Positions 25,121 to 33,954 of a stretch of DNA of 64,000 nt are shown one piece after another. Within the stretch, counting starts at the first letter, position 1. Every line of letters begins with the position of its first letter. The notes under the pieces are model-generated. The model saw only the letters and a program-made list of their open reading frames with translations, was not told the origin of the DNA and did no database searches. The position numbers were made by a program, and so were the translations under genes. Where the stretch lies: contig CAJMNH010000005.1 in the NCBI GenBank assembly GCA_905214725.1, positions 1-64,000 of the forward strand, given 5' to 3'. This stretch comes from an uncultured bacterium (GTDB lineage: Bacteria; Bacteroidota; Bacteroidia; Bacteroidales; Rikenellaceae).

Positions 25121-25915
25121 TTACAACCGCTCGGTCTTCTCCAACTCGCGGAAATAACGGTAGGTATTGACCTTCAACTCCCCTACGGCCGCCTCGTCCG
25201 CAACGATGATGCCTGCCGGATGAACCTGCAGCGCCGAGATCGTCCACTCGTGCGAGTAACATCCCTCGACGCCGTGCTTCAGCGCGCGCGCCTTCTTGTG
25301 GCTGAAGGCTTGAATGATGACCTGACGGGAATCCATGATGGTGGCCACGCCGACCGACATCGCCTGCTTGGGAACCTTATTCACGTCGTTGTCGAAGAAA
25401 CGGGAATTGACGGCGATGGTCTCGGGCGTGAGCGTCATCACGCGCGTACGCGACACAAGCGACGAATAGGGCTCGTTGAAGGCGATATGTCCGTCCTCGC
25501 CGATACCGCCCAAAAAGAGGTCGATGCCGCCTGCGGCGACGATCTTACGCTCGTACGCCTCGCACTCCTCCTGCAGGTCGGGAGCGTTGCCGTCGAGAAT
25601 ATTGATGTTTCCGACCGGTACGTCGACATGGTCGAAGAAGTGCTTGCGCATGAAGGTGTGGTAGCTCTCGGGGTGATCCTCGGGGATACCCACATACTCG
25701 TCCATATTGAACGTGACAACGTTTTTGAACGATACCTCGCCTGCCTTGTAGAGGCGAACCAGCTCTTTGTAGGTCTCCACGGGAGTCGAACCGGTGGGAA
25801 GCCCCAGCACGAACGGGCGATCGGTCTCGGCCGCCTTCTTTTTGATCTGCGCGACGATGTAGCGTGCCGTCCACTGGCCGGCTTTCACGTCGTTCTCTTC
25901 AATAATCAGTCTCAT
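25121..25915 (-). CDS. nagB: Glucosamine-6-phosphate deaminase
   Basis: The product has 264 residues, the normal length. All catalytic residues are present: Asp in FNMDEYVG, and Asp, His and Glu in GIGEDGHIAFNEP. LPTGSTP is the phosphate-binding loop. It converts glucosamine-6-phosphate to fructose-6-phosphate and ammonia. It is the second gene of a two-gene minus-strand operon; 23 bases separate it from a fusion gene with a related but altered domain. Confidence 0.95.
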   Translation of the reverse strand: MRLIIEENDVKAGQWTARYIVAQIKKKAAETDRPFVLGLPTGSTPVETYKELVRLYKAGEVSFKNVVTFNMDEYVGIPEDHPESYHTFMRKHFFDHVDVPVGNINILDGNAPDLQEECEAYERKIVAAGGIDLFLGGIGEDGHIAFNEPYSSLVSRTRVMTLTPETIAVNSRFFDNDVNKVPKQAMSVGVATIMDSRQVIIQAFSHKKARALKHGVEGCYSHEWTISALQVHPAGIIVADEAAVGELKVNTYRYFRELEKTERL

Positions 25916-25938
25916 AGAATCTTATTTGATGTTACGTT

Positions 25939-27885
25939 TCAGAACATTTTTACGAAGACCTCGATGGCTTGATATTCGGCCATGCCCAACTTGTCGTAGA
26001 GACGCGCGGTATTCTGCGTACGCTCCTCGGCGCGCTGCCAGAATTCACGGGTGTCGCTGCCCGGAAAAGGCACGATGTCCTTTTGCGAGACATGGCGGTA
26101 GATAGCGTGACGCTTCTTGATCAACTCGTCGGGCGAAAGCGGCACGGCCATGTCGACCATTCCCAAATCCCACTCCAGCCAAGCGCCGCGATAGAGCCAC
26201 AGGTGGCAGCGTTTGATCCAAGGATCGTCCTTTGTGATCTCCAAAGCCCCCAGAACGGCCTCCATGCAAGTGCGGTGCGTACCGTGCGGATCGGCCAGAT
26301 CGCCCGCAGCATAAATCTGGTCGGGCTCGATCTCGCGCAGCAGACGGACGATGATATCGATATCCTTCTCGGAAAGCGGCGCCTTCTTCAACCCGCCGGT
26401 TTCATAGAAAGGCAAATTGAGAAAATGAATATGTGACGGATCGAGACCGAACGAACGGTCGGCGGCTTTGGCCTCGGCGCGGCGGATCGCCGCCTTGATA
26501 TCCAGCAGTTCGCGCGGTTCGGGCTGCCCCTTCACCTTGTTGTCGATGATGCGCTTCACTTCGTCGAAGCGATCCGTGAAGCCCAGTTCGCGCGCCGTGT
26601 CGAGCTGTTGCAGAACGATGTCGTCATTGACGGCGAAATTACCCGACGTTTCGTAAGCGACATGCACGTCGTGGCCGTGATCGACCAGACGGATGAAAGT
26701 GCCGCCCATGGAGATCACGTCGTCGTCGGGATGGGGCGAGAAGATCAGCACCTTTTTGGGGAACGGTTTCGACGAAACGGGACGCGTCGAATCGTCGGCA
26801 TTGGGCTTACCGCCGGGCCAGCCGGTGATGGTATGTTGCAGATCGTTGAAAACGTCGATGTTGATCTTGTCGTACGGCCCTTTGGCTTCGAGCAGCTCGC
26901 CCAACGAGTTCTCGATATAGTCCGAATGAGTGAGTTTCAGGATCGGTTTCTGCACGACGCCGCAAAGCCAGATGACCGCCTTGCGGATAAACTTGGGCGT
27001 CCATTCGCAGGGGCCGACCAACCATGGCGCCACCTCGCGCGTGAGCTTTCCTGCGGCGTTTTCGTCGATAACTACCTCGATGTTGTGATGCTCCTGCAAG
27101 GCTGTGGCGGGCACTTGGTCGGTGATCTGCCCCTCGACGACCTTATGAATTACATCGGCCTTCTCCTCGCCCCAAGCCATCAGCACGATCTTGTCGGCGC
27201 GCATGATGGTATCGATGCCCATCGTAATGGCCATTTTGGGCGTATCGTCGATGCTCGAAAAGGCCGACGACTGGATTTTGCGCGAGTCGTGCGACAGCTG
27301 TACCAACCGCGTGCGCGACTTTTCGTAGGAACCGGGCTCGTTGAAACCGAGCTGCCCCTGTTCGCCGACGCCGATAATCATCAGATCGATGCGGCTGATC
27401 GCCCGATCGTAGGATTCGCAGTAACGCGAGATGCGCGATTCGGCGACCGTCCCGTCGGGGATATGGATGTTCTCGGGCAGAATGTCGATATGATTGAGGA
27501 ACTCCTCGTGAATACGGTAGTTGCGGCTCTGCGGCTCCGAGGCTTCGATGGGATAGAATTCGTCGAGGCTGTAAACCGCGACATTGGCGAAACTCACCAT
27601 TCCCTCCCGATACCGGCGTACCAACTCGCGGTAGAGTCCCAACGGCGTACGACCGGTAGTAAGCCCCAGAATGAAGGGCTGCACATCTTCGAAAATCTCG
27701 TTCGAAAGCGAATATTCGTTGTGTTTCTTGATCGCCCGCACGATCAGGTCGGCAACATACTGCACGCCGTCGGATTCATGTTCGAAAACCGAGGCGGGAA
27801 TCTTTTCATAGCGGCGGATGATGTCGCTCGGCGCCGAGCCGACGATCAATCCCCCGTCTTTGGGCAGAGCATATTTGCTGTTCAT
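25939..27885 (-). CDS. NagB-like domain fused to PIG-L/LmbE deacetylase
   Basis: The product has 648 residues. Residues 1-300 form a NagB-like domain: LGLTTGRTPLG is the phosphate loop and YSLDEF keeps the first Asp (108), but the active-site loop is GVGEQGQLGFNEPG, where the usual catalytic Asp and His are Gln176 and Gln178; Glu183 remains. Residues 375-648 form a PIG-L/LmbE domain with HPDDD at 385-389 and DPHGTHR as metal ligands. The natural reading is an N-acetylglucosamine-type deacetylase carrying a binding or regulatory NagB-like domain, feeding the true deaminase next door. Databases often call such proteins glucosamine-6-phosphate deaminase. Confidence 0.85.
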   Translation of the reverse strand: MNSKYALPKDGGLIVGSAPSDIIRRYEKIPASVFEHESDGVQYVADLIVRAIKKHNEYSLSNEIFEDVQPFILGLTTGRTPLGLYRELVRRYREGMVSFANVAVYSLDEFYPIEASEPQSRNYRIHEEFLNHIDILPENIHIPDGTVAESRISRYCESYDRAISRIDLMIIGVGEQGQLGFNEPGSYEKSRTRLVQLSHDSRKIQSSAFSSIDDTPKMAITMGIDTIMRADKIVLMAWGEEKADVIHKVVEGQITDQVPATALQEHHNIEVVIDENAAGKLTREVAPWLVGPCEWTPKFIRKAVIWLCGVVQKPILKLTHSDYIENSLGELLEAKGPYDKINIDVFNDLQHTITGWPGGKPNADDSTRPVSSKPFPKKVLIFSPHPDDDVISMGGTFIRLVDHGHDVHVAYETSGNFAVNDDIVLQQLDTARELGFTDRFDEVKRIIDNKVKGQPEPRELLDIKAAIRRAEAKAADRSFGLDPSHIHFLNLPFYETGGLKKAPLSEKDIDIIVRLLREIEPDQIYAAGDLADPHGTHRTCMEAVLGALEITKDDPWIKRCHLWLYRGAWLEWDLGMVDMAVPLSPDELIKKRHAIYRHVSQKDIVPFPGSDTREFWQRAEERTQNTARLYDKLGMAEYQAIEVFVKMF

Positions 27886-28320
27886 AACCGTATTGCGTTA
27901 AATTGTATTTCCTGTAACATCATGTCCGACTCGGCTCCGGCGAATCGGGTCGCAGCCGTTTCATCGGGAACCATATACCCTTCCGTAGGGCAATTACATA
28001 CTTGACTGTACCAATCGTATGCGAGCGTCATTCTCGCCGCCTTCGGCGTCGTATATAAGTCTGACCCTCCCCTAAATCCCCTCCTCGCAGGGGACTTCGT
28101 GCCGCAAGCGGCAATATCGGCCTTTTGACGGGCGGTACATCAAAGTATATAATCGCGTTCCGTAGCTCCGGCTGCCGTTACCCGCGGCCTTTGGCCGCAT
28201 TTCCCAATCCGCCTTCCGGTCACGTTATCCGACGAAGCCGAAAACGTTGACCAATATATTAAAATATATAATCCATACAAAGATAGGAAAAATCCTCGGA
28301 ATAGGGACTATTTCCAGCGA
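27886..28320. other. Long upstream region of the nagB operon
   Basis: No gene is seen. A minus-strand TATCTTTG box lies at 28278-28285, which would give a leader of about 385 bases before the fusion gene. Small hairpins (CCCCTCCTCGCAGGGG, TGCCGCAAGCGGCA) lie in it. The length leaves room for leader regulation, but I recognise no known riboswitch. Confidence 0.45.
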
Positions 28321-28355
28321 TAAAAAACGCCGTTCTTCGAGTTCGAAGAACGGCG
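28321..28355 (-). terminator. Terminator of the metallophosphoesterase gene
   Basis: CGCCGTTCTTCGA (28328-28340) and TCGAAGAACGGCG (28343-28355) form a perfect stem followed on the minus strand by six T. Confidence 0.85.
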
Positions 28356-28376
28356 CCGGAAATCGTCACCGAACGC

Positions 28377-29549
28377 TTATTTCGTGAATTTGTTCTGGTG
28401 TTTGAGTGCACCCGAAGCGTCGTAAATCTTCACGTCGATGTTGCGTGCGTCCGCCTTCACGTCCATACGGGTCAGGTTGGGATTGCACAGCACGGGGAAA
28501 TCGCAGCCGTTCTCACCCTTGTCCCAGAACTTGTAGCGGTGGATATGCGCCGCAAGCATCAGGTCGATGCCCGCCTTGTTGAGAATCGGGACGAAGAGCC
28601 GGGCCACCTCGGAACCGCCGTGCCAGCCGCCGGGCGAGGGAGGCATGTGACAGAAGACGATCCTGACGGGCGCGCTCTTGAAATCGGGCTCCTCGACCAC
28701 CTGTTCGAGCCACGCGGTCTCTTCGGCGCGGAAGTCGTCGGAACGCATCAGGTCCATGTTGCGGATGTCGCTGTCGGGCTTGTCCTCGCCGCTGTCGAGT
28801 ACGATGAAGTAGACGGGGCCCTGACGGAACGAGAAATAGGGCTTACCCGTAGAGGAGGGGAAGTAGTTCATCCACTCCATGGCGAACGTACCGCGATTCT
28901 CGTGGTTGCCACGCGCCACGCAGAGCGGCGTGTCGGCGGCGAAGAGTTTCGAAGAGGAGGCGAGGTAGTTGTCGAAGAGTTCGCTCTCGGCGTCGATCGA
29001 CGTGGTCATGTCGCCGTTGAAGCAGACGAAATCGTATTTGCCGGGCTTGACGTCCTTATAGAGTACCCGCAGGATGGAGTCGTGTTCGTGCATGTCGTTC
29101 ACCACCGAGAAGGCGATCTCGCTCTTCGACTTGTCGAGCGTCGTCACCTCGAACGGCTTGTGGTGCAGAATATCGCTGCCGAAGCCTTCGCCGAAGATCA
29201 CGCGCTTGCGGCCTTCGTTCAGAAGAACGCCGTTCTGCATGACGCGGTAGCGATAGGTCGTGGCGGGTTCCAATCCCGTCACCCTCACCACGTGGAGTTT
29301 GCCGATCGGACGACGGCCGTTGAGCACCTGATAATATTTCGGCCGCTCGGTGTTGTAGAAATGAGTGCCGTCGTCGGGTGCGATCTCGACCCACGAAACG
29401 GCGTCGATATTGGTTGTCCAGACCACGGTGAATTCCCGTTCGCCGACCGCCTGCAGGTAAGGGCCGGAAGCGACGTGTACCGAGGGTTGCGCCAAACCCG
29501 CAAGGGGCAGCGACAGCAGAACCGCTGCAAGTAAGAGAAGTCTTTTCAT
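28377..29549 (-). CDS. Secreted purple-acid-phosphatase-like metallophosphoesterase
   Basis: The product has 390 residues with a signal peptide (KRLLLLAAVLLSLPLAGLAQ). An N-terminal fibronectin-III-like domain (VASGPYLQAVGEREFTVVW to ATTYRYRV) precedes the calcineurin-like domain. Metal-ligand motifs are NDMHEH, FNGDMTT, ARGNHENRG, CHMPP and AHIHRY. It probably releases phosphate from organic esters in the periplasm. Its divergent neighbour is an organophosphate transporter, which fits a shared phosphate-ester theme. Confidence 0.88.
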   Translation of the reverse strand: MKRLLLLAAVLLSLPLAGLAQPSVHVASGPYLQAVGEREFTVVWTTNIDAVSWVEIAPDDGTHFYNTERPKYYQVLNGRRPIGKLHVVRVTGLEPATTYRYRVMQNGVLLNEGRKRVIFGEGFGSDILHHKPFEVTTLDKSKSEIAFSVVNDMHEHDSILRVLYKDVKPGKYDFVCFNGDMTTSIDAESELFDNYLASSSKLFAADTPLCVARGNHENRGTFAMEWMNYFPSSTGKPYFSFRQGPVYFIVLDSGEDKPDSDIRNMDLMRSDDFRAEETAWLEQVVEEPDFKSAPVRIVFCHMPPSPGGWHGGSEVARLFVPILNKAGIDLMLAAHIHRYKFWDKGENGCDFPVLCNPNLTRMDVKADARNIDVKIYDASGALKHQNKFTK

Positions 29550-29605
29550 TTTCGAGTAATGAGTTAGGTTTATATTATTCCGAAATATACAATCCGAATA
29601 TATTA

Positions 29606-29637
29606 CAAATGTAAAGAAAAAAATCGAAATTTCACAA
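29606..29637 (-). promoter_or_regulatory. Promoter of the metallophosphoesterase gene
   Basis: On the minus strand TTG (plus 29635-29637), 21 bases, TACATTTG (plus 29606-29613). Confidence 0.7.
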
Positions 29638-29654
29638 GACCGCCCGCTTTTCTG

Positions 29655-29684
29655 TTGTTTTTTACGAATTTTTACTTACATTTG
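29655..29684 (+). promoter_or_regulatory. Promoter of the organophosphate transporter operon
   Basis: TTG (29655-29657), 19 bases, TACATTTG (29677-29684). It is divergent from the metallophosphoesterase promoter, with only 17 bases between the two -33 elements. Confidence 0.75.
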
Positions 29685-29687
29685 CAT

Positions 29688-29716
29688 AAGCAGTCGAAAC
29701 AGGAGGGACTGCTTTT
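29688..29716 (+). promoter_or_regulatory. Inverted repeat at the start of the transporter leader
   Basis: AAGCAGTC (29688-29695) is mirrored by GACTGCTT (29707-29714), followed by TTATTATT. It sits at the expected transcription start, so it may be a DeoR-type operator or an early attenuator. Confidence 0.5.
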
Positions 29717-29770
29717 ATTATTCGGACGGCCTGATGCCGAAAAACGGAAAACCCAAATTCAAAACGATAG

Positions 29771-31171
29771 ATGACTCCAGAACAGACGAAAAAATTCAAG
29801 TACTGGCAAACCCGTACCATCATTGTCTCGATGATCGGTTACGCCCTCTATTATTTCGTCCGCAAGAACTTCAATACCGCCATGCCGAGTATCGAAGCCA
29901 CTTTCGGAATTACCAAGACGCAACTCGGCATCTTCCTGACCCTCAACGGCGTCATTTACGGCGTATCGCGTTTCGTCAACGGATTTATCGCCGACCGCGT
30001 CAGCGCCCGCAAATTCATGGCGCTGGGTCTGGCCCTTTGCGCCCTGATCAATATCGGCTTCGGTTTCAGCGATAAGATGGCCATGCTCATTACGGGCGCG
30101 GCCGGCGGCAGCGAATACATCACGGCGCTGACGATCATCATGGGTTCCATCCTGCTGTTGAACGGATACTTTCAGGGCATGGGCGTACCGCCCGTCTCGC
30201 CGCTGATGACCCATTGGGTGCCGGCCAACGAACTGGCGACCAAGATGTCGATCTGGAACATGTCGCATTCGATCGGCGCCGGTCTGATTTTCGTACTGGG
30301 CGCAGTACTCGTTCATCATTTCGACAACAGCGCATGGCGACTTTGCTTCCTGATTCCGGCGGCTATTTCGCTCGTCGGCGCCGGAGCCCTGTATCTTACG
30401 CTGCGCGACAGGCCCTCTTCGGTCGGGCTGCCCGAGTTGGAGGCGCAGGCCGCACCGCCCGAAAAGGAAGAGGACAGGAAGGCCGCTACGTCGGACGCCG
30501 CCTATCACAAGGCGTTCCTGCGGCGGATGGTCTTCGGGAACCCGATTATCTGGGTGCTGGCGATCACCAATTTCTTCGTCTACATCGTCCGGTTCTCGAT
30601 GCTCGACTGGGGCATGATGCTCTTGCCCGGATCGAAGGGCGTGTCGGTCGCCGTGGCCGCGATCATGGTCGCCGTTTTCGAATTCGTGGGCGGCAACCTC
30701 GGCATGGTCGTCGCCGGCTGGGCGACCGATCACATTTTCGGCAGCCGGGCTCACCGCACCTGCGTATTCTGCATGCTCGGAGCAATCATCATGACGACGA
30801 TCTTCTGGTTTATTCCCGACACGGCCTCCGCGTGGGTGCTGGCGATTCCCTTCACGATGATCGCCTTCTTCATCTACGGCCCGCAGGCGTTGCTGGGGAT
30901 CGCGGCGGCCAATCAGGCGACCAAGGAGGCGGCCGCCAGCGCCAACGGCATTCTGGGAATCTTCGGTTATGCCAGCACGCTGATTTCGGGCGTGGGATTC
31001 GGATTCGTGGCCGATCACTACGGATGGAGCAGCGCCTATATCGTAATCCTCGCCTTCGCGGTCGTCGGGATGCTGACCATCGCCACGATCTGGAACGCCA
31101 AAGGCGACGGCTACGAAGCGGCGGCGAAGTTCAACGCCGAACGAGAGAAAAAGATCAATCTACAAGCATAA
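29771..31171 (+). CDS. Organophosphate:phosphate antiporter (GlpT/UhpT family)
   Basis: The product has 466 residues with about twelve membrane helices. YALYYFVRKNFNTAMPSI and NGYFQGMGVPPVSPLMTHWVP are typical of the OPA branch of the major facilitator superfamily, which swaps phosphate for glycerol-3-phosphate or hexose phosphates. The exact substrate cannot be told from sequence. It is the first gene of an operon with an epimerase and a DeoR regulator, pointing to import and processing of a sugar phosphate. Confidence 0.87.
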   Translation: MTPEQTKKFKYWQTRTIIVSMIGYALYYFVRKNFNTAMPSIEATFGITKTQLGIFLTLNGVIYGVSRFVNGFIADRVSARKFMALGLALCALINIGFGFSDKMAMLITGAAGGSEYITALTIIMGSILLLNGYFQGMGVPPVSPLMTHWVPANELATKMSIWNMSHSIGAGLIFVLGAVLVHHFDNSAWRLCFLIPAAISLVGAGALYLTLRDRPSSVGLPELEAQAAPPEKEEDRKAATSDAAYHKAFLRRMVFGNPIIWVLAITNFFVYIVRFSMLDWGMMLLPGSKGVSVAVAAIMVAVFEFVGGNLGMVVAGWATDHIFGSRAHRTCVFCMLGAIIMTTIFWFIPDTASAWVLAIPFTMIAFFIYGPQALLGIAAANQATKEAAASANGILGIFGYASTLISGVGFGFVADHYGWSSAYIVILAFAVVGMLTIATIWNAKGDGYEAAAKFNAEREKKINLQA

Positions 31172-31177
31172 AACATC

Positions 31178-31852
31178 ATGCAACTCAAAGAAGGAAAAAT
31201 ATCGGTTTCGGTCATGTGCTCCGACCTGATGAATCTGGAACGCGATATCAAACAGTTGGAACGTAACGGCGTGGACTACCTCCACGTAGATGTGATGGAC
31301 GCCCATTTCGTGCCCAATCTCACGTTCGGCGTCGATTTCATCGCGGCGATGCACCGCGTAACCGAATTGCCGCTCGACATTCATCTGATGGCCGAACAGC
31401 CGCTTCCGATCATGGAGGCGATGGACATTCGTCCGGGCGACCGGATCTCGCTGCACGTCGAACTGGGCGAGCAGCTGCACGAACTGGCGAAAGCCGTTCG
31501 GGCGCGCGGAGCGCATTTCGGACTGGTGGTGAATCCCGCAACACCGGTCGAAACATTGAAGCCCTATCTCGACGAAATCGAATGGGTGATCCTCATGCTG
31601 GTCAACCCGGGTTTCGCCGGCGCAAAACTCATCGACGGCATTCTTGACAAGGTTGCCGTCGCCCGCCGTTTTCTGGATGAAAACGGTCACCCCGAAGTGG
31701 AAATCTCAGTCGACGGTTCCGTAAGCTGCGAACGCGCCAAACTCATGCGCGATATGGGAGCCTCTATTTTTGTCGGCGGCACGGCTGGTATCTATCGCAA
31801 GGGAATGACCCTCGACGAAAGCATTCCGCTGTTCCGACAGGCTATAAAATAG
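31178..31852 (+). CDS. Ribulose-phosphate-3-epimerase-family enzyme
   Basis: The product has 224 residues of the TIM-barrel RPE family. HVDVMDAHFVPNLTFG, DIHLMAEQP, MLVNPGFAG and ISVDGSVS carry the metal and phosphate contacts. It departs from housekeeping Rpe (CSDL for SADF, VDGSVS for VDGGV), which points to a specialised epimerase such as the D-allulose-6-phosphate type. It begins six bases after the transporter and is followed after seven bases by the regulator. Confidence 0.85.
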   Translation: MQLKEGKISVSVMCSDLMNLERDIKQLERNGVDYLHVDVMDAHFVPNLTFGVDFIAAMHRVTELPLDIHLMAEQPLPIMEAMDIRPGDRISLHVELGEQLHELAKAVRARGAHFGLVVNPATPVETLKPYLDEIEWVILMLVNPGFAGAKLIDGILDKVAVARRFLDENGHPEVEISVDGSVSCERAKLMRDMGASIFVGGTAGIYRKGMTLDESIPLFRQAIK

Positions 31853-31859
31853 ACGAACC

Positions 31860-32681
31860 ATGAAACCCTCTCCTGAAAACCCGAATCCCGTCCCTGCGGT
31901 AATAAACGAGCGGCATCGACGGATCATGGCGCTGCTGCACCAACAGACATCGTTGTCCGTTTCGCAGTTGGCACATCTGCTCAGCGTCTCGGAAGTTACG
32001 ATCCGCAAGGACCTGACGCTGCTCGAACAGCAGCAGATGCTCTACCGCGTACATGGCTCGGCAATTCTGGCCAATCCTTATATTCAGGATCGCCATGTCA
32101 ACGACAAGGAAAAACTCTATTCCGACGAGAAACGCGCCATCGGAGCCTATGCCGCGCGGCTCGTGGAGCCGCGCGACACGATCCTCATCGCTTCGGGTAC
32201 GACAACCCTCGCCATGGCACGCGAGATTCGGGGCGTGGAGGAGCTGACGGCGATCACCACCTCGCTGAGCGTCGCCTCGACGCTGGCCGAGAACGACGAA
32301 TGCACGGTGATCCAGCTCGGCGGCATTCTGCGCAGCAGTTCGTTTTCAGTAGTGGGTCCTTTCGCCGAACAGATGCTTCGGCAGTTTTCATGCAGCAAGC
32401 TCTTTTTCGGGATGGACGGATTCGATCTGAATTACGGCGTGACGACGACCAATCTGATGGGCGGACATCTGGCGCTGATGATGATCGAAACGGTGCAGAA
32501 GGTGATCGCGTTGGTCGACTCGTCGAAATTCGGCCGCCGAGGATTCTGTAAGATGTGCGACATCGACCGGATCGATATGGTCATTACCGATGACGGCGTT
32601 TCGCCGATCGTGGTCGAACAATTGCAGGAGTCCGGTATCGACGTGCGAATCGTCGAAGTCATGCGGTCGTCGGCTCATTGA
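31860..32681 (+). CDS. DeoR-family transcriptional regulator
   Basis: The product has 273 residues. The N-terminal winged HTH (RHRRIMALLHQQTSLSVSQLAHLLSVSEVTIRKDL) and the sugar-phosphate-sensing DeoRC domain (IASGTTTLAMARE, VIQLGGILR, VDSSKFGRRGF) are clear. It likely represses this operon until a sugar phosphate binds; the inverted repeat at 29688-29714 is a candidate operator. Confidence 0.9.
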   Translation: MKPSPENPNPVPAVINERHRRIMALLHQQTSLSVSQLAHLLSVSEVTIRKDLTLLEQQQMLYRVHGSAILANPYIQDRHVNDKEKLYSDEKRAIGAYAARLVEPRDTILIASGTTTLAMAREIRGVEELTAITTSLSVASTLAENDECTVIQLGGILRSSSFSVVGPFAEQMLRQFSCSKLFFGMDGFDLNYGVTTTNLMGGHLALMMIETVQKVIALVDSSKFGRRGFCKMCDIDRIDMVITDDGVSPIVVEQLQESGIDVRIVEVMRSSAH

Positions 32682-32777
32682 ATCCGGGAGCCGAGCCGGT
32701 TCGGACAGGAATTGGGCATTCTCCGTCCGAAGAGACGCGGAACCCATCGGGAGCCCGATGAAAAAATTTATGCAGAG

Positions 32778-32808
32778 TTTGGATTTTTGAAAATTATCCT
32801 TAACTTTG
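32778..32808 (+). promoter_or_regulatory. Promoter of tRNA-Phe
   Basis: TTTG (32778-32781), 19 bases, TAACTTTG (32801-32808). It is a full match to the Bacteroidota pattern, 38 bases before the tRNA. Confidence 0.8.
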
Positions 32809-32845
32809 CACCACGATTTGAACGAAATCCGGCTCAGATCGGGAT

Positions 32846-32918
32846 GGTGCCATAGCTCAGTTGGTAGAGCAAAGGACTGAAAATCCTTGTGTCCCCGGTT
32901 CGATTCCTGGTGGTACCA
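32846..32918 (+). tRNA. tRNA-Phe (GAA)
   Basis: Acceptor GGTGCCA pairs with TGGTACC, the D-arm is GCTC/GAGC, the anticodon stem is AAGGA/TCCTT and the loop CTGAAAA gives anticodon GAA. The T-stem CCCGG/CCTGG has one C-T mismatch. The discriminator is A and CCA is not encoded. Confidence 0.94.
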
Positions 32919-32921
32919 CTG

Positions 32922-32957
32922 AAAAAAGAGAGTTGCTGTACAGCAACTCTCTTTTTT
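32922..32957. terminator. Perfect hairpin terminator after tRNA-Phe
   Basis: Seventeen bases starting AAAAAAGAGAGTTGCTG are mirrored exactly around a TA centre, ending in TTTTTT. The symmetry allows termination on both strands. Confidence 0.88.
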
Positions 32958-33128
32958 GGTATAAGACCATAAAAGAGATTAAGATTAGGGAATCGGGCCC
33001 GATTCGACAAGCCTGACAATACGAAAGCGACGAACGATCTTCTCCTATTTTATCATTCGAAGTCCGCATTATTCCCCTTCGAGAAAACAGAGAACAAGAT
33101 TCGATTTTTCATTTCCGGTTTTAATTTG

Positions 33129-33136
33129 TATTTTTG
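33129..33136 (+). promoter_or_regulatory. -7 box of the metH operon
   Basis: TATTTTTG lies 23 bases before the GTG start of the glutaminyl cyclase gene. The -33 region is T-rich without a clear TTG. Confidence 0.55.
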
Positions 33137-33159
33137 TAAGATATATACACACTAAAAGA

Positions 33160-33954
33160 GTGAAACCGAGTTTACCGCTTCTTTTGCTGACGCTCGCCGC
33201 AGGCTGCGCCGGCCGGCGACCGGCTCCGGCGGCATCGGCCGCACTGACGCCGGTCGAGCCCGTCCACTATACTTATGTCGTGAAGGCGAGTTATCCGCAC
33301 CTGCGGACCAGTTATACGCAGGGGCTCTATTTCGACGGAGGCGCACTTTGGGAAAGCACCGGCCAGTACGGCGCTTCGGTCATCCAGCGGCTCGATCCGG
33401 CGACAGGACGCGCCGAAGTCCTCGTACGGCTGCCCAAGAACGAGTTCGGCGAGGGGATCGCCCGCGTGGGCGACCAGATCTACCAGCTCACGTGGCAGAA
33501 CAACACCGCCCATATTTACGACGCGCGGACCTTCGAGAAACTCCGCGACGTACGCTATGCGGGCGAAGGATGGGGTCTCACGACCGACGGCGAGACGCTT
33601 TATATGAGCGACGGTTCGGAGCATATCTGGGAGGTCGATCCGGCGACATTCCGCCGCGGGCGGAAGATCACCGTCACGGCTGCCGGCCGAACCGTGCAGT
33701 TCCTCAACGAATTGGAGTGGATCGAGGGGAAAATCTGGGCCAACGTCTACACCACCGATCAGATCGTCATCATCGATCCTGCAACGGGCGTCGTCGAGGG
33801 CGTCGTCGACCTCGCGGGGCTGCTGCCCGAAAAGGAGATCTCCCCCACCACCGACGTGCTGAACGGCATCGCCTACGACCCCTCCGCCAAGCGGATCTTC
33901 GTCACGGGAAAGAATTGGAGCCGGTTATTTGAAATCGAAATCGTCAAGAAATGA
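33160..33954 (+). CDS. Glutaminyl-peptide cyclotransferase (plant-type, lipoprotein)
   Basis: The product has 264 residues and starts with GTG. A lipoprotein signal with lipobox LAAGC ends at Cys16. The rest is a five-bladed propeller of the glutamine cyclotransferase family: TSYTQGLYFDGGALWESTG, LPKNEFGEGIARVGD and FLNELEWIEGKIWANVY. It turns N-terminal Gln of secreted proteins into pyroglutamate, a mark of mature exported proteins in many Bacteroidota. Its stop overlaps the metH start by four bases (ATGA). Confidence 0.9.
   Translation: MKPSLPLLLLTLAAGCAGRRPAPAASAALTPVEPVHYTYVVKASYPHLRTSYTQGLYFDGGALWESTGQYGASVIQRLDPATGRAEVLVRLPKNEFGEGIARVGDQIYQLTWQNNTAHIYDARTFEKLRDVRYAGEGWGLTTDGETLYMSDGSEHIWEVDPATFRRGRKITVTAAGRTVQFLNELEWIEGKIWANVYTTDQIVIIDPATGVVEGVVDLAGLLPEKEISPTTDVLNGIAYDPSAKRIFVTGKNWSRLFEIEIVKK

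Noticed and set aside
27886..28320. Known riboswitch upstream of the nagB operon
   Set aside because: The leader is long, but I cannot match a known riboswitch or the glmS ribozyme core.
32743..32759. CATCGGGAGCCCGATG hairpin after the DeoR gene
   Set aside because: The loop is only two bases and no T-run follows on the plus strand, so terminator function is not supported.
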